Shown here: piece after piece, positions 1 through 7,815 of the stretch
Layout of the letters: the number at the start of each line of letters is the position of its first letter
Numbering within the stretch: position 1 is the first letter of the stretch
NCBI GenBank assembly: GCA_026770615.1
Contig: MU631368.1
Location: 222,302-233,842 of the forward strand
DNA: 11,541 bases
From: Pavlovales sp. CCMP2436
Taxonomy: Eukaryota > Haptophyta > Pavlovophyceae > Pavlovales
Direction of reading: 5' to 3'
Position numbers and translations under genes: made by a program
The notes under the pieces: model-generated
The model's input: only the letters and a program-made list of their open reading frames with translations
Told to the model about the DNA's origin: nothing
The model's database searches: none

Positions 1-46
1 AGGTAAATCTTTCACACGAACACCCACACACACAGATTTATAAAAT

Positions 47-930
47 CTAGTCAGCCCACCCAATGTGCGCACCAGAACACGGTCCGAGCATCTCCTCCTT
101 CAACAGCTCGTAGAGACGCATTCGGGTCCTTTGCCCTGCGGGAGGGACACGGGTGACGATTAGCTGGGCAAACACTGGGCATCGCACACACTGGGGAACG
201 CGCGGCACCTGCTTCAGCATTACGTAGATCTCGCCACGAAACTCTGCGCCGAGGCCCTTGCCTTCGTATTTCACGCGCGTTGTCAGCACGTGGGGCTCCA
301 AGCTGACTGAGAACACCCAGTCCGAGCCGACTGCCTCCCGGGAGTAGCACACGTTAGCCCCGCGGTTCTTGTGGCTGCTGCACCCCAAGCAGCGCGCGAC
401 CGTGGCGTCATGCTGCCCACCGCACTTGAGCCCAAAGTCGAAGCCCCTTAAGGACCCGGCGAAGGATTTCAATTCCGCGGGCGTGGTTGTGCGCTCCTGC
501 TCGACGCACGTGATGTTGCGCGTGTCTCTCTTGCGGCCACCGTCCTTCCCGCTCACCCGCCGTTTTTCGCTTCCCGCAGCATTACCTAGCTCTCCCTGCT
601 CATCATCCGCCCCTCGTCATCGTCCCGCCCCTCCTCATCAGTCTCATCGTGCCACCCCTCACGCCCATGTTCAAACTCATCGCCGCCGCCGCCGCCGCCG
701 CCGCCTTCGAACTCATCCTCTGCACCGTCCGAACCCATCCACCGCCCTGCAGACTGGAAGGGCAGCATGAGGTTTACACCTGGGCTGCGAGGGAAATGCA
801 GCCGCGAAAGGAACTCAATCTCGTGCGGGTCCCGGCGCCCGAACGGGCTGAGCGGAGCGCCTAGCCCCGGCGCATCATCGCCGCCCTCCTCGTGCTCGGA
901 CGCATCATGCTTTGTGGGCGCGTTGCCCAT
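47..930 (-). CDS. Unrecognised acidic, Cys-containing protein, frame broken once
   Basis: I do not recognise this protein. ATG at 930 (sequence CTGATGG, good +4 G) opens a frame that ends at TAG 586-588. A second frame, open from 616, continues to the stop at 47. The two frames join sensibly if one G is missing from the G4 run at 610-613 (minus strand): acidic residues ending DDDEG then run on as ADDEQGELGNAAGSEK. The first part is Glu/Asp/Gly-rich with a run of eight Gly (about 680-707) and a more ordered stretch, RRDPHEIEFLSRLHFPRS. The second part is globular and has two CxxC pairs, RCLGC and QCVRC, plus further Cys, so a zinc-binding fold is possible but unproven. It ends ELLKEEMLGPCSGAHIGWAD. 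The break could be a consensus error or a real mutation. A donor-like TAG/GTAATG follows the first stop, so alternative splicing is also possible. Confidence 0.5.
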
Positions 931-944
931 CAGCGCGCGCGTAG

Positions 945-982
945 AACCCAAGTTTTGTTCTTTGTTTCAAAATACTTGGGTT
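945..982. repeat. Short inverted repeat (hairpin)
   Basis: Left arm aacccaagttttg (945-957) and right arm caaaatacttgggtt (968-982) pair over 13 bp with a 2-nt bulge and a 10-nt AT-rich loop. It sits just upstream of the ATG at 930, in a 5' UTR or intron. Its function is unknown. Confidence 0.6.
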
Positions 983-997
983 GGGCACCCGTGAAAC

Positions 998-1201
998 TTA
1001 GGTGCGAACTCGGAACCGTTTTACGTGCGGTGTCTCGCCCCACGCAGCGACGCAGTCCACATTGCGCCGCATGACAGTGTAAGTCATCGGGAAGCCCATT
1101 GCAATGCCGAAGCACGCACGTAGATGCCAGTTGCGATATGGAAAGTCGTCGGGTCGAGGGCTGTGAGATGTCAGCACTGAGTCCGGGCGGATCCGGAGCA
1201 T
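998..1201 (-). CDS. Possible upstream exon or separate short ORF
   Basis: ATG at 1201 opens a 67-codon frame with coding-like composition, including the stretches PYRNWHLRACFGIAMGFP and MTYTVMRRNVDC. It stops at 998, just upstream of the gene at 47-930 on the same strand. A GTAAAA donor follows the codons for GETPH, near position 1040, so this could be the first exon of that gene with an intron running to about 960. No splice pair I tried joined the frames cleanly, because the nearest acceptors give the wrong phase. No domain is recognised. It could instead be an isolated ORF or a gene remnant. Confidence 0.33.
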   Translation of the reverse strand: MLRIRPDSVLTSHSPRPDDFPYRNWHLRACFGIAMGFPMTYTVMRRNVDCVAAWGETPHVKRFRVRT

Positions 1202-1238
1202 CCGGCTTCGGTTGCTTCGGCGGATATAGATTTAGTAG

Positions 1239-2372
1239 TTATATTATATATATATAAATATACGTGAATATTCGATTGAGGGTCTCCACGCACCTCCTTG
1301 TCTGATCAACTGGCGCGAGTTCCTGACCACCGAGGTCACCGCGACGGCAGCGCTCGTCACCACCGGCAGACTTGAACGTAGGCTCGTTCGGGAGAGCGTT
1401 GTGCCAGGTAGATGGACAAGTGCACTTCTCGCGGATGCTCATGCTGAACGACGACTTGCGCGTGCCCATGAAGAAGTCTGCGCTGGCGGCAATCTCGAAC
1501 TCGATCAGTTAGCCTATATTGAGCCACATCAGCTCGTCGGCGGCGCGCAGTCAGTGCGTTGCGCGCCGCTGCTCGCGCCACGACCTCCACGTCGCTCCAA
1601 AAGAGGGCGACAACGGCGCCGCCACTGGCTGGCCATGCGGCGCCAAACCACGCGCGCTCTGAATCGGTCTCGACGTTCAGCACGCGGGGCCGCCCGGCGT
1701 TGGCGATTGTCGGTGGAAGCGGCGAAACTGCGCATTCGAGCTCGCGCAGCACGGTCGCGCCCAGCCGCTCAGGCGAGTCGGAGCTGTTGTACGAGTCAAA
1801 CTCGCGCGAGCGGTAGTGCAGCGAAGCGAAGCCCGTGCCCGATCGCTGCCGAAGGATCGTGATCGCCGCGCTCGCAGCGAGACCAATTGGCACGCTCACG
1901 CGAGTTGCCTTGGTGCCAATGAGCCGCTGCGCACGTACGCCGCGCGAGCCGCTGCGCGGGGTTTTGCTTGGGCGAGCCGCTGCGCGTACGCCGCGCAGTC
2001 GAAAAGCCGGGGCGCCAGGGCGAGCCGGTGCTCGGGGCGTAGGAGGCGCTGCTTGTACAGATAGCTCGGGTCCATCGGGAAGTAGAGTACGCTCGTGTTC
2101 GCCTGCGCGTGCAATCTGGCAACACCGGCCGGCGATGCGAGCGGGCATGCAAGCGAGCGTGGCACCCACCAGCGCTGCCGCGTTCGGCTCGGCGGTGGCG
2201 AGGGGGGCGGGCTCGGTGGTGGGCTTGACGGAGGCGATGGAGGCGGGCTCGACGGGGTGCTTGGCGGCGGGTTTCTGCCCGGGGGGCGGAGGTCTGGGGC
2301 AGAGCCCCCAGAAAAAAAGACCGCAGGCGTGGCCCCCTGGTTCATAACTACAACTGTCGAGAAAACAGTGGT
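1239..2372 (-). CDS. O-fucosyltransferase-like protein, C-terminal half
   Basis: Resembles the C-terminal part of GDP-fucose O-fucosyltransferase-type (PF10250-like) glycosyltransferases, which transfer fucose from GDP-fucose to secretory-pathway proteins. Landmarks in order: a Pro-rich stretch of SPPP repeats (about 2175-2270); the block TSVLYFPMDPSYLYKQRL; an HxR-like segment FASLHYRSREFD (about 1800-1830); VLNVETDSERAWF, matching the family's VATD-type strand; then FEIAASADFF followed by GTRKSSFSMSIRE (about 1430-1500), the diagnostic C-terminal motif. The frame breaks twice. Removing GT..AG segments at 1871-1899 (29 nt) and 1500-1527 (28 nt) restores it and joins AD directly to FEIAAS. 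The 5' end is either ATG 2345 or an acceptor TTGCAG before 2372. The 3' end is the TAA at 1239, or a donor AG/GTGCGT at 1293. No signal peptide is present, so this is probably the downstream half of the gene starting at 4278. Indels in a decaying gene are the alternative explanation for the breaks. Confidence 0.65.
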
Positions 2373-2402
2373 CTGCAAGAATTAATCGGTGGCTTCTGAT
2401 GA

Positions 2403-3302
2403 TCACGCGCTGTGCGTGCGCATGTGCTTCTTGAGGGTGCCCGCCTCAGCGGCCCTGAAGTCGCAGCCGGGCTGGTCGAATGCGTACGGCCGCTTGCCGC
2501 TGTGTGAGCGCTTGTGCCTCGTGAGGGTCCCCGCCTCAGCGGCCCTGTACTCGCACCCGGGCTCGTCGCACGCGTACGGCCGCTCGCCGGTGTGCGTGCG
2601 CTTGTGCCTCGCGTGGCTGCCCGTGGTAGTGGCCCGGTACCCACAGCCGGGCTCGTCGCACGCGTGCGGCCGCTCGCCGGTGTGCGTGCGCTTGTGCGTC
2701 GTGAGCTGGCCCGCGGAAATGGCCCGGTACTCGCAGCCGGGCTCGTCGCACGCATGCGGCCGCTCGCCGGTGTGCGTGCGCTTGTGCCTCGTGAGGTTGC
2801 CTGCGGTAGTGGTTCGGTACTCGCAGCCGCGCTCGTCGCACGCGTGCGGCCGTACGCCGGTGTGCGTGCGCTTGTACTCCTCGAGGTTGCCTGCGGTGGT
2901 GGCCCGGTACTCGCAGCCGGGCTCGTCGCACGCGTACGGCCGCTAATCGCTGTGCGCGCGCTTGTTGGCCTTGCGCGGCGCTGCTTTCGGCAGAGCGTGA
3001 CTCCTCCGCATGTGGATCTAGAGGTAGCGTTGGGTAGAAGATAAGTGTCCACAGCCAGGCTCGTCGCAGGGGAAGTCACGCCCCCCCAATGAACAGAATG
3101 GCGGCCGTACGTGACCGGGTGGCCAGGGAGGCGGTGATTCTGCGACTGCGCCATCGTCGTATTCGTCGTCATGCGAGCTTCCATCGTCGTGTGCGTCTTG
3201 CCCATGGGCAGCGAGCGGTCGCGAGCTCAGTTGGTGTGAGAAGCCCCGAGACTCGATTTTCCCACTGGAGGCCAAAAATGGCCGCCTCCCGGTCCCGGCG
3301 CC
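2403..3302 (-). pseudogene. C2H2 zinc-finger array with two in-frame TAG codons
   Basis: One minus-strand frame encodes tandem C2H2 fingers of form C-x4-C-x12-H-x3-H, with repeated CDEPGC, KRTHTGERP and YRA motifs. An N-terminal part rich in Asp, His and Pro (3302 to about 3075) is followed by a finger at about 3000-3070, a damaged half-finger, then six 30-residue fingers (2406-2942). The frame ends at TGA 2403-2405. TAG 3018-3020 falls inside the first finger (QRYL-stop-IHMRRSH), where spacing requires a residue; TAG 2943-2945 replaces the Glu of a linker (HSD-stop-RPYAC). The first of the six fingers has Tyr for its first zinc His, and the last has Phe for its first Cys. No ATG lies in frame; the block begins right after an acceptor-like CAATAG. 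Such arrays bind nucleic acid, typically as nuclear regulators. The array is clear; pseudogene status is inferred, with TAG recoding as the less likely alternative. Confidence 0.75.
2406..2945. repeat. 90-bp tandem repeats encoding zinc fingers
   Basis: Six units with an exact 90-bp period; the conserved block beginning cggccg recurs at about 2488, 2578, 2668, 2758, 2848 and 2938. The 2848 and 2938 copies are changed (tacgccgg; ctaatcgc). This is the DNA-level view of the finger array and a likely hotspot for unequal exchange. Confidence 0.85.
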
Positions 3303-3372
3303 CTATTGCGATCAACTCTTCAAATTGTGGGACCAGAAGATCTCGGAGGACTCGTACTACAGGAGAATAAAT

Positions 3373-3436
3373 TGTGTGTGTGTTTATTTGTGTGGGTGTG
3401 TGTGGATGTGTGTGTGTGTGTATATGTATATGTATA
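3373..3436. repeat. TG-rich and TATG microsatellite
   Basis: Imperfect (TG)n with interruptions (3373-3420) runs into tatatgtatatgtatatt. AT-rich DNA follows to about 3590. The tract lies between the zinc-finger block and the N-terminal fucosyltransferase block, consistent with an intron or intergenic DNA. Confidence 0.85.
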
Positions 3437-3486
3437 TTAATTTATATATACATGTTATACAAACATAATTTATAATTCATTTCATT

Positions 3487-4278
3487 TTATTTTAAGGGAT
3501 GCGTTGGGCTAAAAGAGACATAGGTATTTACAGAGCTAGGACCATAAACAAAAATTATTAATAATAAATAAAAGTCATCAGGAGCCTGCAGGTCGAAGGG
3601 CGGTTTAAGCGCGCACAGCTGCGTGGCGCGCGTGGCCCAGAAGGTAGGGCGGCTGGCCACCGCGCCCAACCGACTGTAGAGTGTAGCGATCCTCGGTGCC
3701 TGCATGCGCATCGTATTACACTCTGACGCGACATTCGTCGACGCCTCGCTCCCAGCCCAGGCCGAGCTCGTCATCGGCGGCGCGCAGGACAGGAACTGCC
3801 CAAACGTGAGCGCACGCACGCCAACCGTGCGCAAGCCACCGCCTAAGTCCCAAAAGTCCTGGACGCGTGAGGTGGTGCGCGGCATAAATAGCCGGCCCGA
3901 GCGGTCATCGAGCACGCTGTTTGGGCCCGAGTCCTGGTTATATAGTGTCACTTCACCATCAAGAGCTTGGCGGCTGTCAAGAGTAGCCCGCTCATGTAGT
4001 GTCACCTACGCAAGCAGAACAACTCCAAGTCAGATAAGCACCTGCATTCAAATCGAGCCAGGCGGTGGCAGCACGAGCGTACGGCTGGTCGCGCACGTCA
4101 TCTCGGCCGCGTACAGCACGCCGCCCATCACGTTGGACAGGCCGCTGTGATCAAGTTCGAACAAGAGATACCGGTCGTGTAACTTGGACACGCACGCCGG
4201 GCCAGCTGGCACCTGCGCGCCGGCGAGCGGCCATGGCCCGGCACCGCAGAGCAGCAGCAACAGCACGGATGCGCGCAT
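3487..4278 (-). CDS. O-fucosyltransferase-like protein, N-terminal half
   Basis: ATG at 4278 starts a signal peptide (MRASVLLLLLCGAG then PWPLAGA, likely cleaved before QVPAG), so the product enters the secretory pathway. Next come DRYLLFELDHSGLSN and SRTLVLPPPGSI, matching the first conserved strand and the Leu-Pro-Pro motif of O-fucosyltransferase-type enzymes (PF10250-like), where the early Gly/Asn-rich loop helps bind GDP-fucose. TGA at 4048-4050 follows at once. Three nucleotides later a GTGCTT..GCGTAG segment (4006-4041, 36 nt) could be a short intron; after it the frame continues with RSGRLFMPRTTSRVQDFWDL and VRALTFGQFLSC, again family-like. The GC-rich coding signal ends near 3594 after LKPPFDLQ; the codons from there to TAA 3487 are AT-rich and probably not real coding. 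The TGA remains unexplained: mutation, base-call error, or an unusual intron. The matching C-terminal half lies at 1239-2372 on the same strand. Confidence 0.65.
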
Positions 4279-4508
4279 CCGAGCAGCACGAGAGCGCACA
4301 CTAATCCGAGCCACTCAGCGGTGACTCAACATTTGATAACTATAATCTTACGTCGACTGTCGTGTGTCTGATCAGCCTTAGCGGTGAGGACGGTATCCGT
4401 GTGCCCTGCAAAAGTCCGACTTTGATCCGAGTGTTTTCTCAACACTTGGGTTCGGTGGAGACCTGTCAGGGGACGGTCGTATTTCTAGATTTTACACAGT
4501 ACTCAGTA
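4279..4508. other. Non-coding stretch upstream of the 4278 start
   Basis: Presumed 5' flank of the N-terminal fucosyltransferase block. I see no TATA-like box, convincing ORF or RNA gene. A small hairpin, gtgtt..aacac, lies near 4430-4446. Confidence 0.4.
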
Positions 4509-4673
4509 CAGGGTGTCTGGGCAATACGAAAGCGTAGTGTTAAGAAGCTGAGCCTCGTTTATGTGCATTGTTTGTGTACAATTTGAGCAAATTTAAGCAT
4601 TGTTTGTATGTAAATTACAAAGGAGCTCAGCCTCAAGCCCAAATTCCCCGTTCCTGTTGCCCGCGATCCCCTG
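4509..4673. mobile_element. MITE family A, copy 1 (TA-type, 165 bp)
   Basis: Starts CAGGGTGTCTGGGCAATA after a TA (4507-4508) and ends TTGCCCGCGATCCCCTG, the imperfect inverted complement. The right-hand flank is TG instead of TA, so one target-site copy has probably mutated. It aligns end to end, same orientation, with the 166-bp element at 6706-6871, sharing the GTGTTAAGAA..CTGAGCCTC and CATTGTTTGT blocks. No ORF, so non-autonomous. TA flanks and CAGGG ends suggest Tc1/mariner-type mobilisation (inference). Confidence 0.75.
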
Positions 4674-4674
4674 T

Positions 4675-5092
4675 GGGTCGAAATCCGAATTAATAGCGCG
4701 ATTCCGCACTGGGGAGGGGGGAAAGCGGTGGCCGGGTCGAAGAAATAGACATCGTTCGCCCCTGCGCGCTAAGTGTCGATAGCTGTTGTCGAATAGAACC
4801 CTCCTCGTCGGTCGGAGCCCCATTCGTGTGCCTCTCGTGTGCCTCTGAATTCGAGAACATACTAAACGTAACTAACATTTCCGATTCTCAGCGTTCGGAA
4901 GCGAAAAGAAAGTCATGGTTCCCGAAGTGGTGCACAAAAGTTAGTTGCGGATTCATAAATGGGGCGCCGCCCCATTCACGAATCCGCAACTAACTTTGTG
5001 CACCACCTTCGGTTCGTGAGTTACTCTGTAGAATTTTCGCCGGATTTTTTGCGATTTCCCCCCGGACTGGCCACTAATTCGGATTTCGACCC
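4675..5092. mobile_element. 418-bp element with 18-bp terminal inverted repeats
   Basis: Perfect inverted repeats gggtcgaaatccgaatta (4675-4692) and its complement (5075-5092). Similarity continues inward, with a G-run and cactgggg/ccagtccgg on opposite strands. There is no transposase ORF. It contains the long foldback hairpin at 4922-5012 and directly abuts MITE copy 1, so one may have inserted into or beside the other. A non-autonomous foldback-type element is the best reading. Confidence 0.65.
4922..5012. repeat. Long foldback hairpin (~45-bp stem, 3-nt loop)
   Basis: Left arm begins ccgaagtggtgcac and ends aatggggc; right arm begins gccccatt and ends gtgcaccaccttcgg. The arms pair almost completely, with a few single-base bulges or mismatches, around the loop gcc (4966-4968). 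Either transcript would form one long near-perfect stem. Confidence 0.85.
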
Positions 5093-5220
5093 CTGCATTT
5101 TTTAGCTAGCACCTTATATCTTACCGGGCCAGCCCCCTGTTCGTTTGAGAGCTTTTTTAGGAAATGATATTAAATAATTACGCATAATTTCTTGTTTGAA
5201 AATCTGAAGAGACTATTCTA

Positions 5221-5445
5221 AACGCAGAATTGAGCGGGGAACAACATCGGTATATAGTCTGACACATGATTCAAACAGGAAGCACAATGAAATGCATTGA
5301 ATTAAACGGCCTCCGAGGTGAAGGTGGTATTTTCAGCATTCGAATCAAAATACCACCGTCACTTTAGATGCCATTTACTCGTCATTTTCTTCGGAATCAG
5401 ATGTCGGTCATATGACTGAATTTGTTCCCCGTTCAATTCTGCGTC
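5221..5445. mobile_element. TA-flanked 225-bp MITE-like element
   Basis: Left end aacgcagaattgagcgggg and right end ccccgttcaattctgcgtc form a ~25-bp terminal inverted repeat with two mismatches, followed on both sides by aacaa/ttgtt. TA dinucleotides (5219-5220 and 5446-5447) flank it, as expected for a TA target duplication. Inside is a second hairpin, ggtggtatttt (5323-5333) with aaaataccacc (5347-5357), around the palindrome attcgaat. No ORF. The termini differ from family A. Confidence 0.75.
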
Positions 5446-5521
5446 TAGACCTATTCACATATTTTCAAAACTAAATTTGAGTCCAGAACTAAATTTTGGT
5501 TAAAAGTCCCCTGAAGTAATA

Positions 5522-5548
5522 TTTTGATGCTTCGCCGAAGCATCAAAA
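5522..5548. repeat. 27-bp near-perfect palindrome
   Basis: ttttgatgcttcg (5522-5534), one central c, then cgaagcatcaaaa (5536-5548): 13-bp perfect arms. It is isolated in AT-rich DNA; no flanking gene makes it an obvious terminator or operator. It could be the core of an older MITE. Confidence 0.8.
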
Positions 5549-6705
5549 CAATTCAGCAAAAAAAATTGAAACGAACACGGCGCGCTGGCCTCGTACGTAT
5601 TAGTGGCTCAGAAGTTTGCAAAAGGCGACGTGTCTGAGACTGAACAAGCTAAACTTACACAAAATATGTATTACGGCAGCCAATTTTCTTGCAACTCATA
5701 TCGCAAATAAATATAAGTCAAGGCTTATATCATTTTTGTTTGCGCACAGAAAATTCACGTATCGCCGATATCGGCATGCGCGTAGCGCCCGGGCATGATA
5801 ACGTGCGTAAGACGTACAAATAAAAACTGAAATAAACATTGTATCTGTTTTTTTTGAATAATAGTGGCTTGTTGGATTTTAAATTCGCTAGCTGATATGT
5901 CTAGCGATATTTTATATACTTTTGCCGCGCGTGGCAACGCGCGGACGGGTGGCACGCGCCGGCGCTGGTGGTAGCGTTGGGGCGTGCCGGCGAACACTCG
6001 GAACAGGGCCGAAATCGCGCCACGAAGACAAGTTTGTCTCCAGCACGTGACGGTCTAACCCCTGGCCCTATGAAATAGTCTATAAAACGAAAAGTTTTGC
6101 ATGGAGGCTGAATTCGGGCATGTAGGCGCACGTGCCAGCAGCGTGTGTCGCACGCCACGACAGGGATGCTGATAGTATGAAACGGCTCGCTGCATATATA
6201 TTCTGAGCGTGTCACGCTGTGTGGGACATTCTACGTACCCTCAGATGTGTCTATCTCACCACGGATGCAGCTCTAAGCACTTAGTCATTTTCCGTCTATA
6301 TTGGTCAAACCTGCCCAAATCTTACGCGAATAGGATATGTTACTTAAATTTAATTAACTTAATTTATTCGTATTTTATTATTGATTGAGTATGATTAATA
6401 GTTATTTACATTGTGCGCATTCAGCGAAGGGACGAGGCTTTATTATATCGGCCTCTTATGAATGTATTACCTTTATCCAAGTCTCAGCTCGAAAGCATAA
6501 TTTAAGGGCATTGCCACGGCGATCATTCGCGGCCGCATACTTCTTAATTAAATATTTTTGCTCATAAGTTACTTATTTAACAGTGAATTATTAAATAGTA
6601 ACTAAATAACTTGTATACATCTAATTTATTACGCTCGAGACCCCTCATCGTCGTCGGTTCATAACGGCGTCACTCCGGAGAGTGAACCCGTCGTGCCACC
6701 AGGTA
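5549..6705. other. Long non-coding stretch, mostly AT-rich
   Basis: No ORF here has convincing coding character; the few open frames (for example minus 5901-6215) show no domain and uneven composition. Local structure: palindrome gccgatatcggc (about 5765-5776); hairpin ccgcgcgt-ggca-acgcgcgg (5925-5944) at the start of a GC-rich island (about 5920-6180); and an imperfect inverted repeat of ttaaata/gtaact words around 6565-6620. The rest is AT-rich intergenic DNA. Confidence 0.5.
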
Positions 6706-6871
6706 CAGGGTATCGCGGGCAATAAGAAACCGTCGTGTTAAGAAACTGAGCCTCATTTTTTGCCCTTCAATAGTACCTTTAATCAGAATATAACCATTGT
6801 TTGTCTGTACTTTGCTAAGAAACTTAGCCTCAGCCTCAAAACCCGCCGTTCTTATTGCCCGCGATCTCCTG
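6706..6871. mobile_element. MITE family A, copy 2 (TA-type, 166 bp)
   Basis: Ends CAGGGTATCGCGGGCAATAA and TTATTGCCCGCGATCTCCTG, an almost perfect terminal inverted repeat of about 22 bp. Intact TA duplications lie at 6704-6705 and 6872-6873, and the outer bases extend this to ggtacagg/cctgtacc. Internal direct repeats aagaaactgagcctca and aagaaacttagcctca flank an AT-rich centre. Same length class and orientation as the copy at 4509-4673, but its termini match each other better, suggesting a younger insertion. Confidence 0.8.
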
Positions 6872-7815
6872 TACCTCCAGCTGCATCCATTCAGCGGTAG
6901 CACTAACACTGACAAAAATTACACTGTCTAATTGCCGAACGCGCTGAGGTCGACTCCAACTCCTCTTCGCCACCGCCTTCGTCCTTGTGCCGCTGTCGCC
7001 CTCGTCCTGCCAGCCGCCCATGTTCGCCGTACATCTCAGCTGCAAATTACATCTTCTAGCTCCGCTGCCAATTCTGCCGCCGGCCGTCCACGTCCACACC
7101 TCCGTCACTCCGTACCCCCATTCCACCCCCCCCCCCCCTCAACCACACCCACACACCAACTCCCCTCAGCTCACCCACTTCTGTCGTATCCTTTTCTCCA
7201 GTTAGTCTCCGTTAGCACATGGCCCTAGGGCCAGATTTCCGAACATGTCGCTTCAAAGTGTGTTTTTTTCTCGTTGATTGATTAAGATAACACATACCGT
7301 CCTGCCTCCTTCACGCGCATTTATGATAAGATCCTGCAAAGAGATGTTTTGTTGATTGCTCCTGACTGGGCTGTCCACCCCTTGTTGTTGCTATCATATC
7401 GTGGGAGCCTCACTAGTCAGCTCGGTAAATAGCAACGATGAAGTCGCTGACTTGCTTGTACTTGTTCTTAAATTTCTTAATCAGTACCACATCCCTGCCT
7501 ATGCATGTAGCGATACTGTTGAGCATATTATCATGCATCCATGCTGCCTGGTTTGGTCCGATATGTGGCCGCCCATACCTAGCTTGTGCTGCGCTTTGCC
7601 AAATGTTCCTGCGTAGGTTGTAATTATAGTCGTCACCCATTGGATCCCATACTAGTTATTCGCACGTTAGCCCAAGCGATCTTTCTGGACTACTATATAA
7701 TAATATAATTAAAGTTCAAATAGGATAAAATACATACCTACTAATACCCTTTGTGCAGCTCAGGGATGGGACCAATATATACGTTACATTCATAGTATTA
7801 ACACTTATCAGTTAT
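6872..7815. other. Intergenic region downstream of the EXPERA gene
   Basis: 6930-7230 is pyrimidine-rich on the plus strand (Pro/Ser-rich in any frame, with a C tract near 7126-7138) and shows no recognisable domain. 7240-7815 is AT-rich. A plus-strand frame at 7356-7616 contains CSDTVEHIIMHPC, weakly like the C-terminal end of LINE-type reverse transcriptase proteins, but nothing else supports it. The 3' UTR of the minus-strand gene ending at 7816 must lie here; I could not place its polyadenylation signal with confidence. Confidence 0.4.

Noticed and set aside
2389..2946. Long plus-strand frames across the zinc-finger array
   Set aside because: They are the antisense of the C2H2 repeats; the minus frame has real zinc-ligand spacing.
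1500..4050. Genome-wide stop-codon reassignment
   Set aside because: TAA, TAG and TGA all appear at awkward places, and short introns, mutations or read errors explain them without a new code; one window cannot establish it.
4593..4878. Short overlapping frames within the MITE and foldback elements
   Set aside because: They are short, overlap on both strands and fall inside inverted-repeat elements with no transposase motif.
7356..7616. Possible LINE reverse-transcriptase C-terminus (DTVEHIIMHPC)
   Set aside because: Only one short motif fits, the Cys/His spacing is incomplete, and no polymerase or endonuclease motif lies nearby.
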